A stretch of 64,000 nucleotides of DNA from Scytonema sp. UIC 10036 (GCF_009725235.1 NZ_WJFC01000011.1:1-64000), one strand, 5' to 3'; numbered from the stretch's first letter, positions 53,082 through 62,760 are shown. Notes: generated from the letters alone by a model not told the origin. Numbers and translations are program-made.

Positions 53082-56000
53082 ATGATTTCTGAATATTTCT
53101 TTTCTGCAACTTTGCCAGAAGATGCCTCTACCTATGTTACTAGGCAGGCAGATAGCGAACTTTTTGAGGCACTAAAAGCTGGAAAGTTTTCTTATGTGTT
53201 GAACTCCCGACAGACGGGAAAATCTAGCTTGCGAGTTCAAGTGATGCGTCGCCTAGAAAAAGAAGGATTTAAATGTGCTGCCATTGATCTTTCCATAGGT
53301 GGTAGCCAACAGGTAACTTCTGAGCAATGGTATGCTGGTATACTCCGCAGTCTGAAGGTGGAGCTTGAGTTGAATATCAATTTAGTAAGCTGGTGGCGAG
53401 AACGCGAATGGCTCTCTCCATTGGAGCGATTTAGAGAATTTATTGAATCGATACTTTTGGTGCAGAAGACTGAAAACATAGCGATCTTTATTGATGAAAT
53501 TGATAGCGTTCTCAGCTTAGATTTTCCCAGTGATGATTTTTTTGCATTTATCCGTGCTTGTTATAATCAGCGAGTTGACAATGCCGAATACAAACGCCTC
53601 ACCTTTTGTCTGCTAGGGGTAGCAACACCATCAGATTTGATTGCTGATAAACAGCGAACACCATTTAACATTGGACAAGCAATTGAGTTGAAGGGCTTTA
53701 CGCTAGAAGAAGCTAAACCGTATTTAATTCAAGGATTAACACATAAGGTAGAAAATCCCGAATGGGTTTTAACACAAGTACTTGAGTGGACGCTAGGACA
53801 ACCATTTCTGACACAAAAATTATGCTATTTTGTTGTTACAAAAGCAGAAAGTAGAAAGCCTAATATTGAGGGACTAGTTCGTAAGTACATTATTGATAAT
53901 TGGGAATCTCAGGATAATCCTCAGCATTTGAAGACAATCCGCGATCGCATTTTGAGTAACGAGCAACGTGCTGTAAAAATGCTAGGAATTTATCAAAAAA
54001 TTTTGCTACAAGGACATATTACAGCTGATAACAGTCCTGAACAAACACAACTGCTTTTATCGGGATTAATCGTTAAACAGCATGGTAAGCTAAAAGTTTA
54101 TAATCGTATTTATGAATCTGTTTTTAATGATATTTGGCTGCAAGAGGCACTAGCAGATTTGCGACCTTATAGTGACATGATAACAGCTTGGTTAAATTCT
54201 TCTTGCCAAGATGAATCACGGTTATTGCGAGGACAGGCATTGCAAGAAGCAAAAGCTTGGGCATTTGGTAAAAGTTTGAGCGAGCAAGATTATAATTTTT
54301 TCTCAGCTTCTGAAGCATTGGAAAAGCGAGAAATACAAATAGCTTTTAAGGAAAAAGAAGAAGAAGCTCAGATATTAGCTCAAGCTAATCAGACTTTGAC
54401 TGACGCTCAGGACAAAGCTAAGCAAACAATTCAGATTGCGATCATTATACTAACAGGAACTATATTTGTTGCAGTAACAGCACTGTTAGCGGCATTCAAT
54501 TCTGAAAGGGTGCTCCAAGAAAATCGTGCTGTTAGCAGAATACAAAGGGAAGCAGCTCGTGCCAGGGACCAGTTTTCGTGGTCGTCTAAACGCGAGAACA
54601 CAGAAGCTCTACTGTCAGCTATGCGTGCTGGGCAAAGCTTGCAAGCATTGGTTAAAGACAGCCGCTCTCTCCAGGAATATCCAACAACCACTCCTCTATT
54701 GGTTTTGCAGGACACACTATCTGGTATCAACCAAATGCACCAGTTCAACATTGTCCATGATATAAGTTTTAGTGCTAATGGGCAGCGCCTAGCGACCGCA
54801 CATAGAGACGGCACAGCGAAAATCTGGGATTTGTCAGGTAAGCAGTTGGCTGTATTGAAAGGTCATCAGGGCGGAGTCTATAGTGTAAATTTTAGCTCAG
54901 ATGGGCAGCGTATAACTACAGTAGGAGGAGACAACACAGCACGAGTTTGGGATGTGTCAGGAAAGCAATTGTTTAAAATTAATTGGAAGCAGTACAGTAA
55001 TGATATCGATCGGGTCAAGTTTAGCCCAGATGGGCAGCGCCTCATAGGCATTGAAGACGACAAAATCGTTCGAGTCTGGAACCTCCAGGGAAAGCAATTG
55101 GCTCAATGGAAAGTAGAACCGAACGGAATCTATAACCTAAGCTTTAGCCCAAATGGGCAACTACTTACCATCTTAGGACAAGATGACAATACAATTAGAC
55201 TTTGGGATTTGTCAGGAAAGCAGTTAGCTCAATGGACATTGGGGCTAGGCGCTGCCTCAAGAGTTGATTTTAGCTCCAATGGGCAGCGACTTATTACATT
55301 TGATACTTGGCGAGACACGATTGCAGTTTGGGATCTATCTGGAAACCTAATAGCTCAAGGGAAAGTAGAGCTAAGTGGTTCTGACCCCAATTTTACTCCG
55401 GATGGGCAGAGCTATGCTACGGTCTCTGCAGACGGCGACATGGTTCAACTCTTGGATTTGTCAGGAAAGCTATTGGCTGAAATTAAAGGTCAACCTTATG
55501 AATTTAGAACAGTAACTTTTAGCCCGGATGGAAAACTGCTTGCTACAGGTGGTACTAAGGGTGCTGTGAGCATCTGGGATTTATCAGGAAAGCGGGTAGC
55601 TGAAATTATTAAAGATAAGCCGCAACCCTTTGATAGCGTTTTATTTAAAACCTCTACAACTGGGTTCAACGGCTTTAGCTGGAAAGGACAGCTCATTGCT
55701 ACTGTAGAAAATGATACTACAGTTATGCTTTGGAACTCTTCAGGACAGCTGTTAACTAAATTTAGGAGCGATCGAGGCAAGATTAACCAAGTAAGCTTAA
55801 GTTCTGATGGGCTACACCTTGCTACTGTAGCAACAGTCAAAGGGTCTATCAATTTGACTGTAGAGGGCATAGACTCACCTGTCGCAGAGAGTAAAACACC
55901 AGACAGTGAAAGTGTAGTACAGATCTGGAATCTCTCAGGAAAACTTCTAGCTCAATTTAAAGGTCATCAAGGTAATGTCTTGAGTGTAAGGTTCAGTCCG

Positions 56001-56627
56001 AATGGGCAGCGAATTGCTACAAAAGGAGAAGATGGCACAGCACGAGTCTGGGATTTATCAGGACACCAACTGGCAGAGATCGAGCTTGAAGGCAAGGTCA
56101 ACGACGTAAGTTTTAGTTCGGATGAGCGACACCTTATTACTGTCACAAAGGAAGGCAAAGTTCGACTCTGGGAATTGTCAGGAAAACAGTTAGCTGAATG
56201 GAAAGTCGCTCAAGACCACATTAACTACGTGAGTTTCAGCACCTATGGGCAACGCTTAGCCACAGCAAAAGATGATGGAACAGTCCGCATCTGGGATTTA
56301 TCAGGACGGAAACTTGCTGAACTAAAAGGCGATCGAGGCAACATTACAAACGTACAATTTAGTCTTGATGGACAGAGGATTGCTACTTTAGAATCTGATG
56401 AAGCTAGTATCTGGGACTTATCAGGGCGACAGATAGGTATATTTTCAAACTTTAGAGGTTTTAGCCCTGATGGGCAGTACGTTGCCACTCAAGAATCCGA
56501 TACTGTCAAACTACAGCGTATCAGAGGGTTAGATGATTTACTGGCTGAGGGTTGCGACTTGCTTCAAGATTACTTTGTCACTCATCCCAAAGCGTTAGAA
56601 GAACTTTACGTATGCCAAAAGAAGTAA
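53082..56627 (+). CDS. AAA_35-type STAND protein with WD40 repeats
   Basis: A 1181-residue protein. Residues 1-340 are an AAA-like domain ([21 protein letters not shown]-loop [10 protein letters not shown] at 41-50, Walker [17 protein letters not shown], arginine-finger area [14 protein letters not shown]). A helical region and coiled coil ([20 protein letters not shown]) lead to a membrane segment ([20 protein letters not shown]). From about 545 on there are roughly 13 WD40 repeats of the cyanobacterial type (SxDGQRLATA...[11 protein letters not shown]). The tail ([20 protein letters not shown]) matches that of the CHAT-STAND protein at 26656. It is membrane-anchored with a probable ligand-sensing propeller. 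No effector domain is evident, so the partner at 51752 may be needed. Confidence 0.85.
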   Translation: MISEYFFSATLPEDASTYVTRQADSELFEALKAGKFSYVLNSRQTGKSSLRVQVMRRLEKEGFKCAAIDLSIGGSQQVTSEQWYAGILRSLKVELELNINLVSWWREREWLSPLERFREFIESILLVQKTENIAIFIDEIDSVLSLDFPSDDFFAFIRACYNQRVDNAEYKRLTFCLLGVATPSDLIADKQRTPFNIGQAIELKGFTLEEAKPYLIQGLTHKVENPEWVLTQVLEWTLGQPFLTQKLCYFVVTKAESRKPNIEGLVRKYIIDNWESQDNPQHLKTIRDRILSNEQRAVKMLGIYQKILLQGHITADNSPEQTQLLLSGLIVKQHGKLKVYNRIYESVFNDIWLQEALADLRPYSDMITAWLNSSCQDESRLLRGQALQEAKAWAFGKSLSEQDYNFFSASEALEKREIQIAFKEKEEEAQILAQANQTLTDAQDKAKQTIQIAIIILTGTIFVAVTALLAAFNSERVLQENRAVSRIQREAARARDQFSWSSKRENTEALLSAMRAGQSLQALVKDSRSLQEYPTTTPLLVLQDTLSGINQMHQFNIVHDISFSANGQRLATAHRDGTAKIWDLSGKQLAVLKGHQGGVYSVNFSSDGQRITTVGGDNTARVWDVSGKQLFKINWKQYSNDIDRVKFSPDGQRLIGIEDDKIVRVWNLQGKQLAQWKVEPNGIYNLSFSPNGQLLTILGQDDNTIRLWDLSGKQLAQWTLGLGAASRVDFSSNGQRLITFDTWRDTIAVWDLSGNLIAQGKVELSGSDPNFTPDGQSYATVSADGDMVQLLDLSGKLLAEIKGQPYEFRTVTFSPDGKLLATGGTKGAVSIWDLSGKRVAEIIKDKPQPFDSVLFKTSTTGFNGFSWKGQLIATVENDTTVMLWNSSGQLLTKFRSDRGKINQVSLSSDGLHLATVATVKGSINLTVEGIDSPVAESKTPDSESVVQIWNLSGKLLAQFKGHQGNVLSVRFSPNGQRIATKGEDGTARVWDLSGHQLAEIELEGKVNDVSFSSDERHLITVTKEGKVRLWELSGKQLAEWKVAQDHINYVSFSTYGQRLATAKDDGTVRIWDLSGRKLAELKGDRGNITNVQFSLDGQRIATLESDEASIWDLSGRQIGIFSNFRGFSPDGQYVATQESDTVKLQRIRGLDDLLAEGCDLLQDYFVTHPKALEELYVCQKK

Positions 56628-56669
56628 GGATTTTCTATACACTCTTTGTAGTTTATAAAAAATCCTTGT

Positions 56670-56972
56670 TTAATCGTCATCCTCTACAAATAAAGATTCT
56701 AAATCTCTGTAAGCACTGACTACACGTAAAATTTCAATTCCGCTATCTCTAACTCGGTAAAGAATGATGTAACCATTTAAAGGTACACCCCTTAAATAAT
56801 CCTTAATATCAGCATAGCTGCGTCCTATGTTAGGGAAGTTCGCAAGATTTCTGCATTTTTTATTAAACTCATTAACAAAATGCTCTCCAGCATCAATACT
56901 ACGACTCGTAAAATAATCAATAATTTCCTCTAAATCTTGATTTGCTTTTGGAGAGATAATATGTTGTTTCAT
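56670..56972 (-). CDS. ParE/RelE-type toxin
   Basis: A 100-residue protein: SPKANQDLEEIIDYFTSRSI, FPNIGRSYADIKDYLRGVPL and YIILYRVRDSGIEILRVVSA are typical of the ParE branch of the RelE/ParE superfamily, which poisons DNA gyrase or ribosome-bound mRNA. Its ATG overlaps the antitoxin stop by four bases. The pair lies downstream of and convergent to the WD40 STAND gene. Confidence 0.85.
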   Translation of the reverse strand: MKQHIISPKANQDLEEIIDYFTSRSIDAGEHFVNEFNKKCRNLANFPNIGRSYADIKDYLRGVPLNGYIILYRVRDSGIEILRVVSAYRDLESLFVEDDD

Positions 56973-57235
56973 CCTTGGTTCTCTCTAGCTTTACGCAGTT
57001 TCTCCCGCAGTCGCTCAACTACAACTTCCCCGTCAATGCCTTCACCTCTATCTAACTGTTCAGCAGCCACTTCTACTTTTTGACGAGTTTCTTCAACCCA
57101 ATTTTGATAGCCTTTTTCCCACTCTCCTAATAGTTTCAGTGCTTTACTAATAACTGCTTCCGGATTTTTATATTTCCCTCTGGCAATTTGTATTTGAATA
57201 AATTGCTCTTCTTCTGGCTTGAGTTGGATGTTCAT
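56969..57235 (-). CDS. ParD-type antitoxin
   Basis: An 88-residue antitoxin with a ribbon-helix-helix N-terminus (MNIQLKPEEEQFIQIQIARG, YKNPEAVISKALKLL) and an acidic/basic helical tail for toxin binding. It overlaps the ParE-type toxin by four bases and probably autoregulates the operon. Confidence 0.8.
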   Translation of the reverse strand: MNIQLKPEEEQFIQIQIARGKYKNPEAVISKALKLLGEWEKGYQNWVEETRQKVEVAAEQLDRGEGIDGEVVVERLREKLRKARENQG

Positions 57236-57310
57236 AACTTTTCTTTGTTCTAAATTCGCTCTTGTGCCTATATTATGACGTTTTTGCTCTCGCTTCCTTA
57301 ATAGCTTATC

Positions 57311-57562
57311 CTAATGGAAGGAGTGACCATATAATCTTTGCCATTCTGCGCTTTTCTCTTTTTCTAATTCTTCCATTGTTTTGATAAAATCTTCCCTACC
57401 TTCCCAATCTGTTTCAAAAAAATCTTTGAGTTTCCGCACTCTTTTTTCATCACCGTTCGAGTGAGCTTGATGAATTTCAAGCATGACTTCTGTTCCATCA
57501 GGAAGATTGATATCTTGTAAGAGTTCAATGGTTTGACCGCGTTTTATTCCTCTAACTTTCAT
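57311..57562 (-). CDS. Orphan VapB-like antitoxin
   Basis: An 83-residue protein (MKVRGIKRGQTIELLQDINL, PDGTEVMLEI) homologous in its first 35 residues to the antitoxin at 62307-62591, which has a PIN toxin partner. No toxin gene lies next to it: the next minus-strand gene starts 75 bases to the left and is ParD. A solitary antitoxin may act in trans on the 61918 toxin; this is inference. It has a ribosome-binding AGAAGGAG. Confidence 0.65.
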   Translation of the reverse strand: MKVRGIKRGQTIELLQDINLPDGTEVMLEIHQAHSNGDEKRVRKLKDFFETDWEGREDFIKTMEELEKEKSAEWQRLYGHSFH

Positions 57563-57659
57563 TGACTAAGCTCCTTCTATAATCGCTCATTATTGTTCAT
57601 CTAGCATAAAAGGTAAGCATCTCACTTGCCTTTTCTACTTAGATTAGTTCGCGATGATA

Positions 57660-58019
57660 CTACGCGCTCCTTGATTCTGCTACCAGCAAGCCGGACATAT
57701 CTAACAATCGCTCACTCCAAGTTGCTGCGGTTGTAACGACAACAGTAACCTCACTGGGTGCGGAAGCGATAATCTCCCATCGCTCCCGCCAATCTTCAAG
57801 TAATTGTTTCAGCTGTGTTAATTCAACTATGTCATTTTCTCGTTGTAATAAGGACACATATAACAAACTTTCATCCAAAATTACTGGGACAACTTCTCGA
57901 AAGGAATCTTCAATAAGGCACCAAGCTTTTATACGTGCTAAACAAGCTGCGAGTTCACCCAATTCTCGAGTATAGGTTAGTTTCAAAAATCCTGCTTCGA
58001 TTGCAATCCAGTTGGGCAT
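57660..58019 (-). CDS. Uncharacterised small protein
   Basis: A 119-residue helical protein (MPNWIAIEAGFLKLTYTREL, LARIKAWCLIEDSFREVVP, LTQLKQLLEDWRERWEIIAS). No signal peptide or membrane segment. RBS AGGAGG before ATG 58019. I do not recognise the family; its codon use and clean start support a real gene. Confidence 0.5.
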   Translation of the reverse strand: MPNWIAIEAGFLKLTYTRELGELAACLARIKAWCLIEDSFREVVPVILDESLLYVSLLQRENDIVELTQLKQLLEDWRERWEIIASAPSEVTVVVTTAATWSERLLDMSGLLVAESRSA

Positions 58020-58288
58020 TAAGTTCCTCCTAACAACCTCGTGGTGATTTCTGTAATTTTAGCTCTTAGCTCTGGGGATTGTACTTCCGTGGTACGGTTG
58101 TTTTGACTTTCCTAGTCTACTGAAGTACGAATTTATCCGCGTCCATCCGCTACTGGCTGCGGTTAATTCAATATCCTGTACCTCACTAAAGTGGGAATTG
58201 CTATAATGTTTGTTCATCAATTTCATGCAGTTTAACTGCTTTTGTTTGATTAACTTTGCCGACAAAAGTGGCTAACAAAAAAAGAATA

Positions 58289-58951
58289 TCACAGGGTATT
58301 TGGATCGATTCCGCGTTGCTGTAATTTAGTTAAAAGCTCTTGAAGTTGTTCTTCTGGTGTAGGGTATCGATTACCATTTTGGTCATACCAGTATAACCAT
58401 TCCCGTGTAAGTCCCTGATAGGTTCCTTGTTCGCGTCCAATACCTAATCCCACTTCAGGCATCCAGACTATATCCTCTGGTTGCAAAACATATTTCCCCT
58501 CGACTAAACGATAAACTTCTAAACGTTTGCGCTTGCGGCGTAAGCGTGTTGGAGCATAAATTGCATAGTATAAAATTCCCAATTGGGCATAATCTGTTTT
58601 TTTCTGTTCGTATTCTCCGTTATATGTTTTAGAAACCACTTCTAAAGCCAAAATGGGAACAATTCCATCTTCCTCCCAAAGCACATAGCTCGGTCTGCCA
58701 TTTTCACCAACAAAACGTTCTACTCCCAAGCTAAGAAAGCCGTCAGGAACAATCGCAGAATAAGTCGAATCGTAGTAAATTCCCATATTTATACCAAAAA
58801 ACCAGTCATCGCGCTCTTGCCAACATAGAGACAAAATAGCGAGTAACAAATTGGGAATTAAAATTTGGAGTTCGTTATCCACAGGAGTGTCATCAGAATC
58901 TGGTAATTCTGCAGATGTTGGTAGACAGTCTAACGGGTTGTATTTGAACAT
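58289..58951 (-). CDS. Uma2-family (DUF820) endonuclease-like protein
   Basis: A 220-residue PD-(D/E)xK-fold protein of the Uma2 family, greatly expanded in cyanobacteria. Visible core: DSTYSAIVPDGFLSLGVERF, PILALEVVSKTYNGEYEQKK with the E-V-x-S-x-S/T motif, DYAQLGILYYAIY, and the C-terminal REWLYWYDQNGNRYPTPEEQ. The role of Uma2 proteins is unsettled (proposed nucleases). Its first codons are also found as a fragment at 49489-49521. Confidence 0.8.
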   Translation of the reverse strand: MFKYNPLDCLPTSAELPDSDDTPVDNELQILIPNLLLAILSLCWQERDDWFFGINMGIYYDSTYSAIVPDGFLSLGVERFVGENGRPSYVLWEEDGIVPILALEVVSKTYNGEYEQKKTDYAQLGILYYAIYAPTRLRRKRKRLEVYRLVEGKYVLQPEDIVWMPEVGLGIGREQGTYQGLTREWLYWYDQNGNRYPTPEEQLQELLTKLQQRGIDPNTL

Positions 58952-59215
58952 AATCGAGCTTGGTAAGTCAACTGTGAACCGTCAGCAAATAAATCTAGAC
59001 TCATTTGCCTATAACTTCACGGTAACTCAAATTGCACTTAAGAGACTTTGGCTGTCAAGATCGTTTCCCAAATACTTCTTTAATCGCAAGGGGATTGAGA
59101 TTAAACACCTTACCACTTGTCAACAATTGATATCCAACCGAAAAGCAACCCCTAGCTAACAGGAAGGAAAAAAGAGTCATTGGTATAATAATGATACCTC
59201 CAAAGCGCGATCCCG
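58952..59215 (-). pseudogene. Fused fragments: methylase 3' end and FHA-protein 3' end
   Basis: 58955-59045 repeats the C-terminal codons of the methylase pseudogene at 62761 (GxMSLDLFADS region). 59050-59215 repeats the last about 55 codons of the FHA membrane protein (IIPMTLFSFLLARGCFSVGY, NPLAIKEVFGKRS). Order and orientation equal those at 49525-49760. Neither fragment has a start. Confidence 0.65.
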
Positions 59216-59345
59216 TCTGATGGTAAGCTAGCTGTTTCAACTTCAAAGAATATTCTAAAAGTTTGGGATTTAGAAGTGGGGAAGCAACTTAAAACACTGT
59301 CGGGGCATACTGACTGTGTAACAGCCGTAACTATAGTACTTTTCC
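59216..59345 (+). pseudogene. WD40-repeat gene fragment
   Basis: The plus strand reads DGKLAVSTSKNILKVWDLEV, then GKQLKTLSGHTDCVTAVT: one WD40 repeat of the cyanobacterial type without start or continuation. It is joined directly to the FHA fragment. Confidence 0.55.
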
Positions 59346-59429
59346 TAAGGCTCGAAGGGGTTCAAAGCCGGATTAACGAGATTGGGTAAGGAAATGATGC
59401 GATCGCTCTTTATACGTTTAAGGGCAAAC

Positions 59430-59654
59430 CTATGCCCGACGTTCGAGCCTTTCAGCGATCCACACCTTAATGATGCTTTGCCGGGTAACGCCAAGCCGCC
59501 GTGCTTCATGGTCAAGAGCTTCAATCATCCATACGGGGAAATCGACATTGACCCGTTTTTGCTCATGACCGGGACGCCGCGCTTGGGACGTGTCCAAGAA
59601 CTCGGTCACGTCCTCTCCCGCATCGAACCGTTGGTCAAATTCATCTGCCTTCAT
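59430..59654 (-). CDS. BrnA-type (CopG-like) antitoxin
   Basis: A 74-residue antitoxin with DFPVWMIEALDHEARRLGVT, RQSIIKVWIAERLERRA, the ribbon-helix-helix end of BrnA proteins. The start ATG 59654 overlaps the end of the toxin remnant by 14 bases (59641-59654), the normal BrnTA layout. Higher GC than its neighbours, so it is probably a transferred module. Confidence 0.7.
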   Translation of the reverse strand: MKADEFDQRFDAGEDVTEFLDTSQARRPGHEQKRVNVDFPVWMIEALDHEARRLGVTRQSIIKVWIAERLERRA

Positions 59655-59745
59655 ACAGTGCCACCTCTTCTTTTCGTGCTCGCCTTACGGAGATGATTCG
59701 CACCCGCCCTTCTCGGTAGGTGATGACTAAAGTAGGATACCTGCC
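59641..59745 (-). pseudogene. C-terminal remnant of a BrnT-type toxin
   Basis: The minus strand reads YPTLVITYREGRVRIISVRR, then ARKEEVALYEGR and stop, the C-terminal strands of BrnT (DUF497) toxins with the R-x-I-S-x-R-R-A motif. The first 60 or so residues are missing; the frame runs into the membrane-protein gene at 59727. The antitoxin may now be an orphan. Confidence 0.6.
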
Positions 59746-59945
59746 GCAGTAATCGATATCAAGAAGCAAATGATAGCTACAGTTCCAAAAACCTTTGCCA
59801 AATCTGGAATTGTGCCTCGATTTGATTGAAAGAGTGTGCCGATGATTGCGATAGTTCCTGTCTCAATCGTAACAAGCCACTTTGCCCAATCGCTAATAAG
59901 TTTTAACGCTTCAAAGGATCTAGATTCGTCACGCATATTAAGCAT
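59727..59945 (-). CDS. Small two-helix membrane protein, possibly truncated
   Basis: A 72-residue protein with membrane segments KWLVTIETGTIAIIGTLF and VFGTVAIICFLISITAAGIL. It has AAGGAGAT before the ATG at 59945. The stop codon lies inside the BrnT remnant's sequence, so the C-terminus may have been changed by the rearrangement. Not recognised. Confidence 0.45.
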   Translation of the reverse strand: MLNMRDESRSFEALKLISDWAKWLVTIETGTIAIIGTLFQSNRGTIPDLAKVFGTVAIICFLISITAAGILL

Positions 59946-60124
59946 CTCCTTGAAAGTTTAGAGAATTGGCTGAGAAAGGGCTACGCTAGATTGCAGTAGC
60001 AGGACGGGAAACACGTTAACTAATATAGCAATACTAGCACGTATTTTTACTTATAACTAAGTAGATAATTGTAGCACTCATAGGAAGTACGATCCCGTAG
60101 TTACAGTGAGTTTTCAAACTCCAA

Positions 60125-60302
60125 CTAAAAAGGAAAGCAATTTTTTTGGAAAAAAAATGACAAAGGTTTGCGAGAGTACCAGCGATGCAGCTCCTTAAAT
60201 GGGTTTCCCTCGTGTTCGTAATATACCTGCTTGTTTAATGTTTGCACAAGCATCATTTTCTCGATAAAGACAGGGGACTGTTTGGGGGTTGGTTGAGTAT
60301 TT
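60125..60302 (-). pseudogene. N-terminal fragment of a DUF1156 DNA methylase
   Basis: The minus strand reads TPKQSPVFIEKMMLVQTLNK, then NPFKELHRWYSRKPLSF. This is the conserved start of Zn-ribbon-containing adenine-specific DNA methylases (DUF1156), which begin with a K-x-L-H-R-W-Y-S-R-K-P motif. After RKPLSF the frame runs into an A-rich stretch and stops at 60125. A paralogous start lies at 62985-63137. Confidence 0.65.
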
Positions 60303-60394
60303 ATGGTATGATAATAAGTAATACTATTAATGTTATTATAACTCCAGATAATTTCCACCCGTTTAAAATCCTGTAGCTAAAACTAAAATCACTC

Positions 60395-60640
60395 ATGTCT
60401 AACTCAGTGCAAAAGCGGCGAGTTTCGATTACCGTTGACTCGCACTTACTAGATGAAGTTGACAAACTGACAGATAACCGCTCTGCTGCTTTTGAAGAAG
60501 CACTGCGTCTTTGGTATGCTAAACAAATTGAAGACAAATTGCGAAGATTTTACCAATCTCGCACTCAAGCTGATATTGAATTTGAGGAAGAATGGACAAC
60601 TGACACCCAAGATGGAGCGATCGCCAGTTGGGATGAATAG
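60395..60640 (+). CDS. MazE/CopG-type antitoxin
   Basis: An 81-residue protein with a ribbon-helix-helix N-terminus (RRVSITVDSHLLDEVDKLTD, NRSAAFEEALRLWYAKQ) and an acidic C-terminal tail (EFEEEWTTDTQDG). The MazF gene follows after 2 bases, so the pair is an operon. Confidence 0.8.
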   Translation: MSNSVQKRRVSITVDSHLLDEVDKLTDNRSAAFEEALRLWYAKQIEDKLRRFYQSRTQADIEFEEEWTTDTQDGAIASWDE

Positions 60641-60642
60641 AA

Positions 60643-61002
60643 ATGAACACTACAGGTAACTTCCCACGTCAACGCGAGATTTATTTATGTAGAGCTTTGC
60701 GGCAATCGGGCGACACTAAAAAACGTCCTGTGGTCGTTGTTTCCTTGGATATTCGTAACGAATATAGTTCAACCGTTTTAGTTGTTCCATTTTCCTCTGA
60801 TACTCAAAGCGCCGTCGATCATCCCAACCGTGTTTTGATTCCGGCTGGTGAGGGTGGATTAGAACTAGCTTCTGTTGCTATGTGTGAAGTTATTACCAAT
60901 GTGGAAAAACGCTATCTAGAAAGAGGTCCTTATGGTCAAATTAGTTCTGAATCTCTAGCTCGAATTCAACGGGCAATTCAGGCAGCAATTGGTGTGTTTT
61001 AA
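60643..61002 (+). CDS. MazF/PemK-type endoribonuclease toxin
   Basis: A 119-residue protein of the MazF/PemK fold: QREIYLCRALRQSGDTKKRP with VVVVSLDIRNEYSSTVLVVP and ANxxxI-like VAMCEVITNVEKRYLE. These toxins cleave mRNA at short sites. The family's usual G-E-I-x-x-V start is here R-E-I-Y-L-C, with Arg21 in KKRPVVVVS conserved. Cognate antitoxin is directly upstream. Confidence 0.85.
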   Translation: MNTTGNFPRQREIYLCRALRQSGDTKKRPVVVVSLDIRNEYSSTVLVVPFSSDTQSAVDHPNRVLIPAGEGGLELASVAMCEVITNVEKRYLERGPYGQISSESLARIQRAIQAAIGVF

Positions 61003-61059
61003 AATGCTACAACGACAAGAAATAAGATTGGCGATCGCATCTGTGCTCTAGGTTGAACT

Positions 61060-61914
61060 TCACAGAAGGCGTTCTTCTTCTCTTTCTTCTGGAGAGATAA
61101 CAGGAGTTCCTAGTTCGGATGTGGGTGTAAACTCTGGTGTATCTGGTTCCGATTGGTTGAGAGGTCGATTGTCAAATTCTGTTTGAATATTCCAAGTTGG
61201 TTTTGAGGCTGGGGCGTAACGTAACAGCTTTTTCTGTACCGCTTCTGGAACTTCAAATATTCGCACATTAGGCGCTAAGTTGTACCAAAGTTGCTCAAAT
61301 CTCACAACTTCTTCATTGACTCTGTCGAGTTCTCGTCCACCTTCCCAAGAACAATAAACGTGGAAAGATTCTACATTTCTTTCCCAACCGCCAATAGATT
61401 CATTATTGGAACCGTTAAAAGCTAGGCGATCGCCACTATTATCAGTAAAAATTACCACTTTTTCATGAAATATATGCTGTGGATCTAGTTGTTCTTCGCT
61501 GACTTCTGGAGTCCTATTTTCTTTTAAGGGAATAGCAATTTTAATATCTAAATATTGATTTTGAATCAACCAGCTTATAATTTCAAAATGTTTGAGTTGA
61601 ACTAAGTTTTCCGGTGGTGTTAATTCAGCATCAAGACGAGTTAATAAAGCATCTCTCAGTGCATATCCTTGTTGAATAGCTTGTAAATCTTCAGCAGTAA
61701 ACTGACATCCCATAATTAACCGCATTCGCCCTTGATTGTGCAGCATTGCACCCAAACCACGAGCGACTTTACTCAGAATAGCACTGCTGAAAAAGCCAGA
61801 TTTGCGATCGTATTGAACGGCGGACTCTAGCGCTGGTATATAGAAGTCAGCAATGGTATTGTGAGTATTGCTAGAATAGCTAATTTTCCAAGGATGTTCG
61901 CGAAGTTTTTTCAA
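61060..61914 (-). CDS. PLD-like N-terminal part of a helicase, truncated
   Basis: A 284-residue protein with a phospholipase-D-like fold: ADFYIPALESAVQYDRKSGF, FFSSAILSKVARGLG, and the HKD-type motif IFHEKVVIFTDNSGDRLAFN with GSNNESIGG. This module normally forms the N-terminus of a large SNF2/DEAD-type helicase found next to DUF1156 methylase and DUF499 genes in defence arrays. Here the frame ends after a polar tail (PTSELGTPVISPEEREEERL) with no helicase motifs, so the helicase part is lost or was replaced. It starts 4 bases after the PIN toxin gene. It may still bind or cut nucleic acid. Confidence 0.65.
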   Translation of the reverse strand: MKKLREHPWKISYSSNTHNTIADFYIPALESAVQYDRKSGFFSSAILSKVARGLGAMLHNQGRMRLIMGCQFTAEDLQAIQQGYALRDALLTRLDAELTPPENLVQLKHFEIISWLIQNQYLDIKIAIPLKENRTPEVSEEQLDPQHIFHEKVVIFTDNSGDRLAFNGSNNESIGGWERNVESFHVYCSWEGGRELDRVNEEVVRFEQLWYNLAPNVRIFEVPEAVQKKLLRYAPASKPTWNIQTEFDNRPLNQSEPDTPEFTPTSELGTPVISPEEREEERLL

Positions 61915-61917
61915 TGA

Positions 61918-62307
61918 CTATAGCCAGTTTTCTAATTGTAAGTTAGGTATATTTTCAAAATCTTTAATATTGTTGGTGACGAGAATATCTTGACGGGAAC
62001 GAGCAACAGACGCAATTAATGCATCAATTTCTCCTGTTGGTTTACCAATCTGTCTCAATTCACTCTGAATTTTGCCAAATTCTATAGCAGCATTCAAATC
62101 AAATGGCTCAACAGGTAATAACTCGGACAGTTCTACAAGACTTTTTCGGTTTTTTTCAATCTGTTGAGAACAGTAAATTCCCTTATAAAGCTCTGAAAGG
62201 ACGATTGTAGAGAGATAGCATTGACTGAAAAAGCGATTGAATGTGGAGACCACTTTTGGATTCTCATTCAGCAGTGCAATGCATATATTAGTATCTAGCA
62301 AGTACAT
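61918..62307 (-). CDS. VapC-type PIN-domain toxin
   Basis: A 129-residue PIN ribonuclease: MYLLDTNICIALLNENPKVV with Asp5, LSTIVLSELYKGIYCSQ with Glu, GEIDALIASVARSRQDILVT with Asp, and TNNIKDFENIPNLQLENW. All four acidic positions are visible. The start shares one base with the antitoxin stop (A-TGA-type overlap at 62307). It is inserted between the PLD-helicase remnant and the methylase remnant. Confidence 0.9.
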   Translation of the reverse strand: MYLLDTNICIALLNENPKVVSTFNRFFSQCYLSTIVLSELYKGIYCSQQIEKNRKSLVELSELLPVEPFDLNAAIEFGKIQSELRQIGKPTGEIDALIASVARSRQDILVTNNIKDFENIPNLQLENWL

Positions 62308-62591
62308 TAGCTATTATCCTGAGTATCAATTGAGTCTATGACTCTTCCTCTATAAGCGTGACGTTCTTTGTCTATTTCAGCAAAAATGTCTATTAACTCA
62401 GGCTGATCTTTCCAAACTCCAAATAATTTATTGAGTCTTACTAATCTCTCCTCGTCTGTCAAGGTTTTTTGAGTTTCACTATGTTCAATAGGAGGTTCTA
62501 AATCAATAGCAATTTCTACTCCATCTGGGATATTCTCAACTATTTCTAAAAGTTCAATAATTTGACCCCGTTTGATTCCTTTAACTTTCAT
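62307..62591 (-). CDS. VapB-type antitoxin
   Basis: A 94-residue antitoxin: a beta-rich N-terminus (MKVKGIKRGQIIELLEIVEN, IPDGVEIAIDL) and a helical tail (LVRLNKLFGVWKDQPELIDI). It is homologous to the orphan at 57311. AGAAGGAG precedes the ATG. Operon with the PIN toxin. Confidence 0.8.
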   Translation of the reverse strand: MKVKGIKRGQIIELLEIVENIPDGVEIAIDLEPPIEHSETQKTLTDEERLVRLNKLFGVWKDQPELIDIFAEIDKERHAYRGRVIDSIDTQDNS

Positions 62592-62760
62592 TGACTAAGC
62601 TCCTTCTGTAATGGATAGTTATTATTTATCAAGTCTACCTTAAGAATCGACAACTGACACCCAAGATTCAGCAATTTTGTGTATAAGGAGTCCAGTCAGC
62701 ACCCCGTAAATTACGTCGCTCCTTCTGTTAATGGTTGACGGTTGACTGGAATTTTTAGTT
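62592..62760. other. Spacer with possible IS-end motif
   Basis: Contains CCAGTCAGCACCCCGTA at about 62691-62707, sharing GTCAGCACCCCGTA with 24694-24710, and an inverted GTCAACC/GGTTGAC pair near 62725-62745. No gene. Confidence 0.3.
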
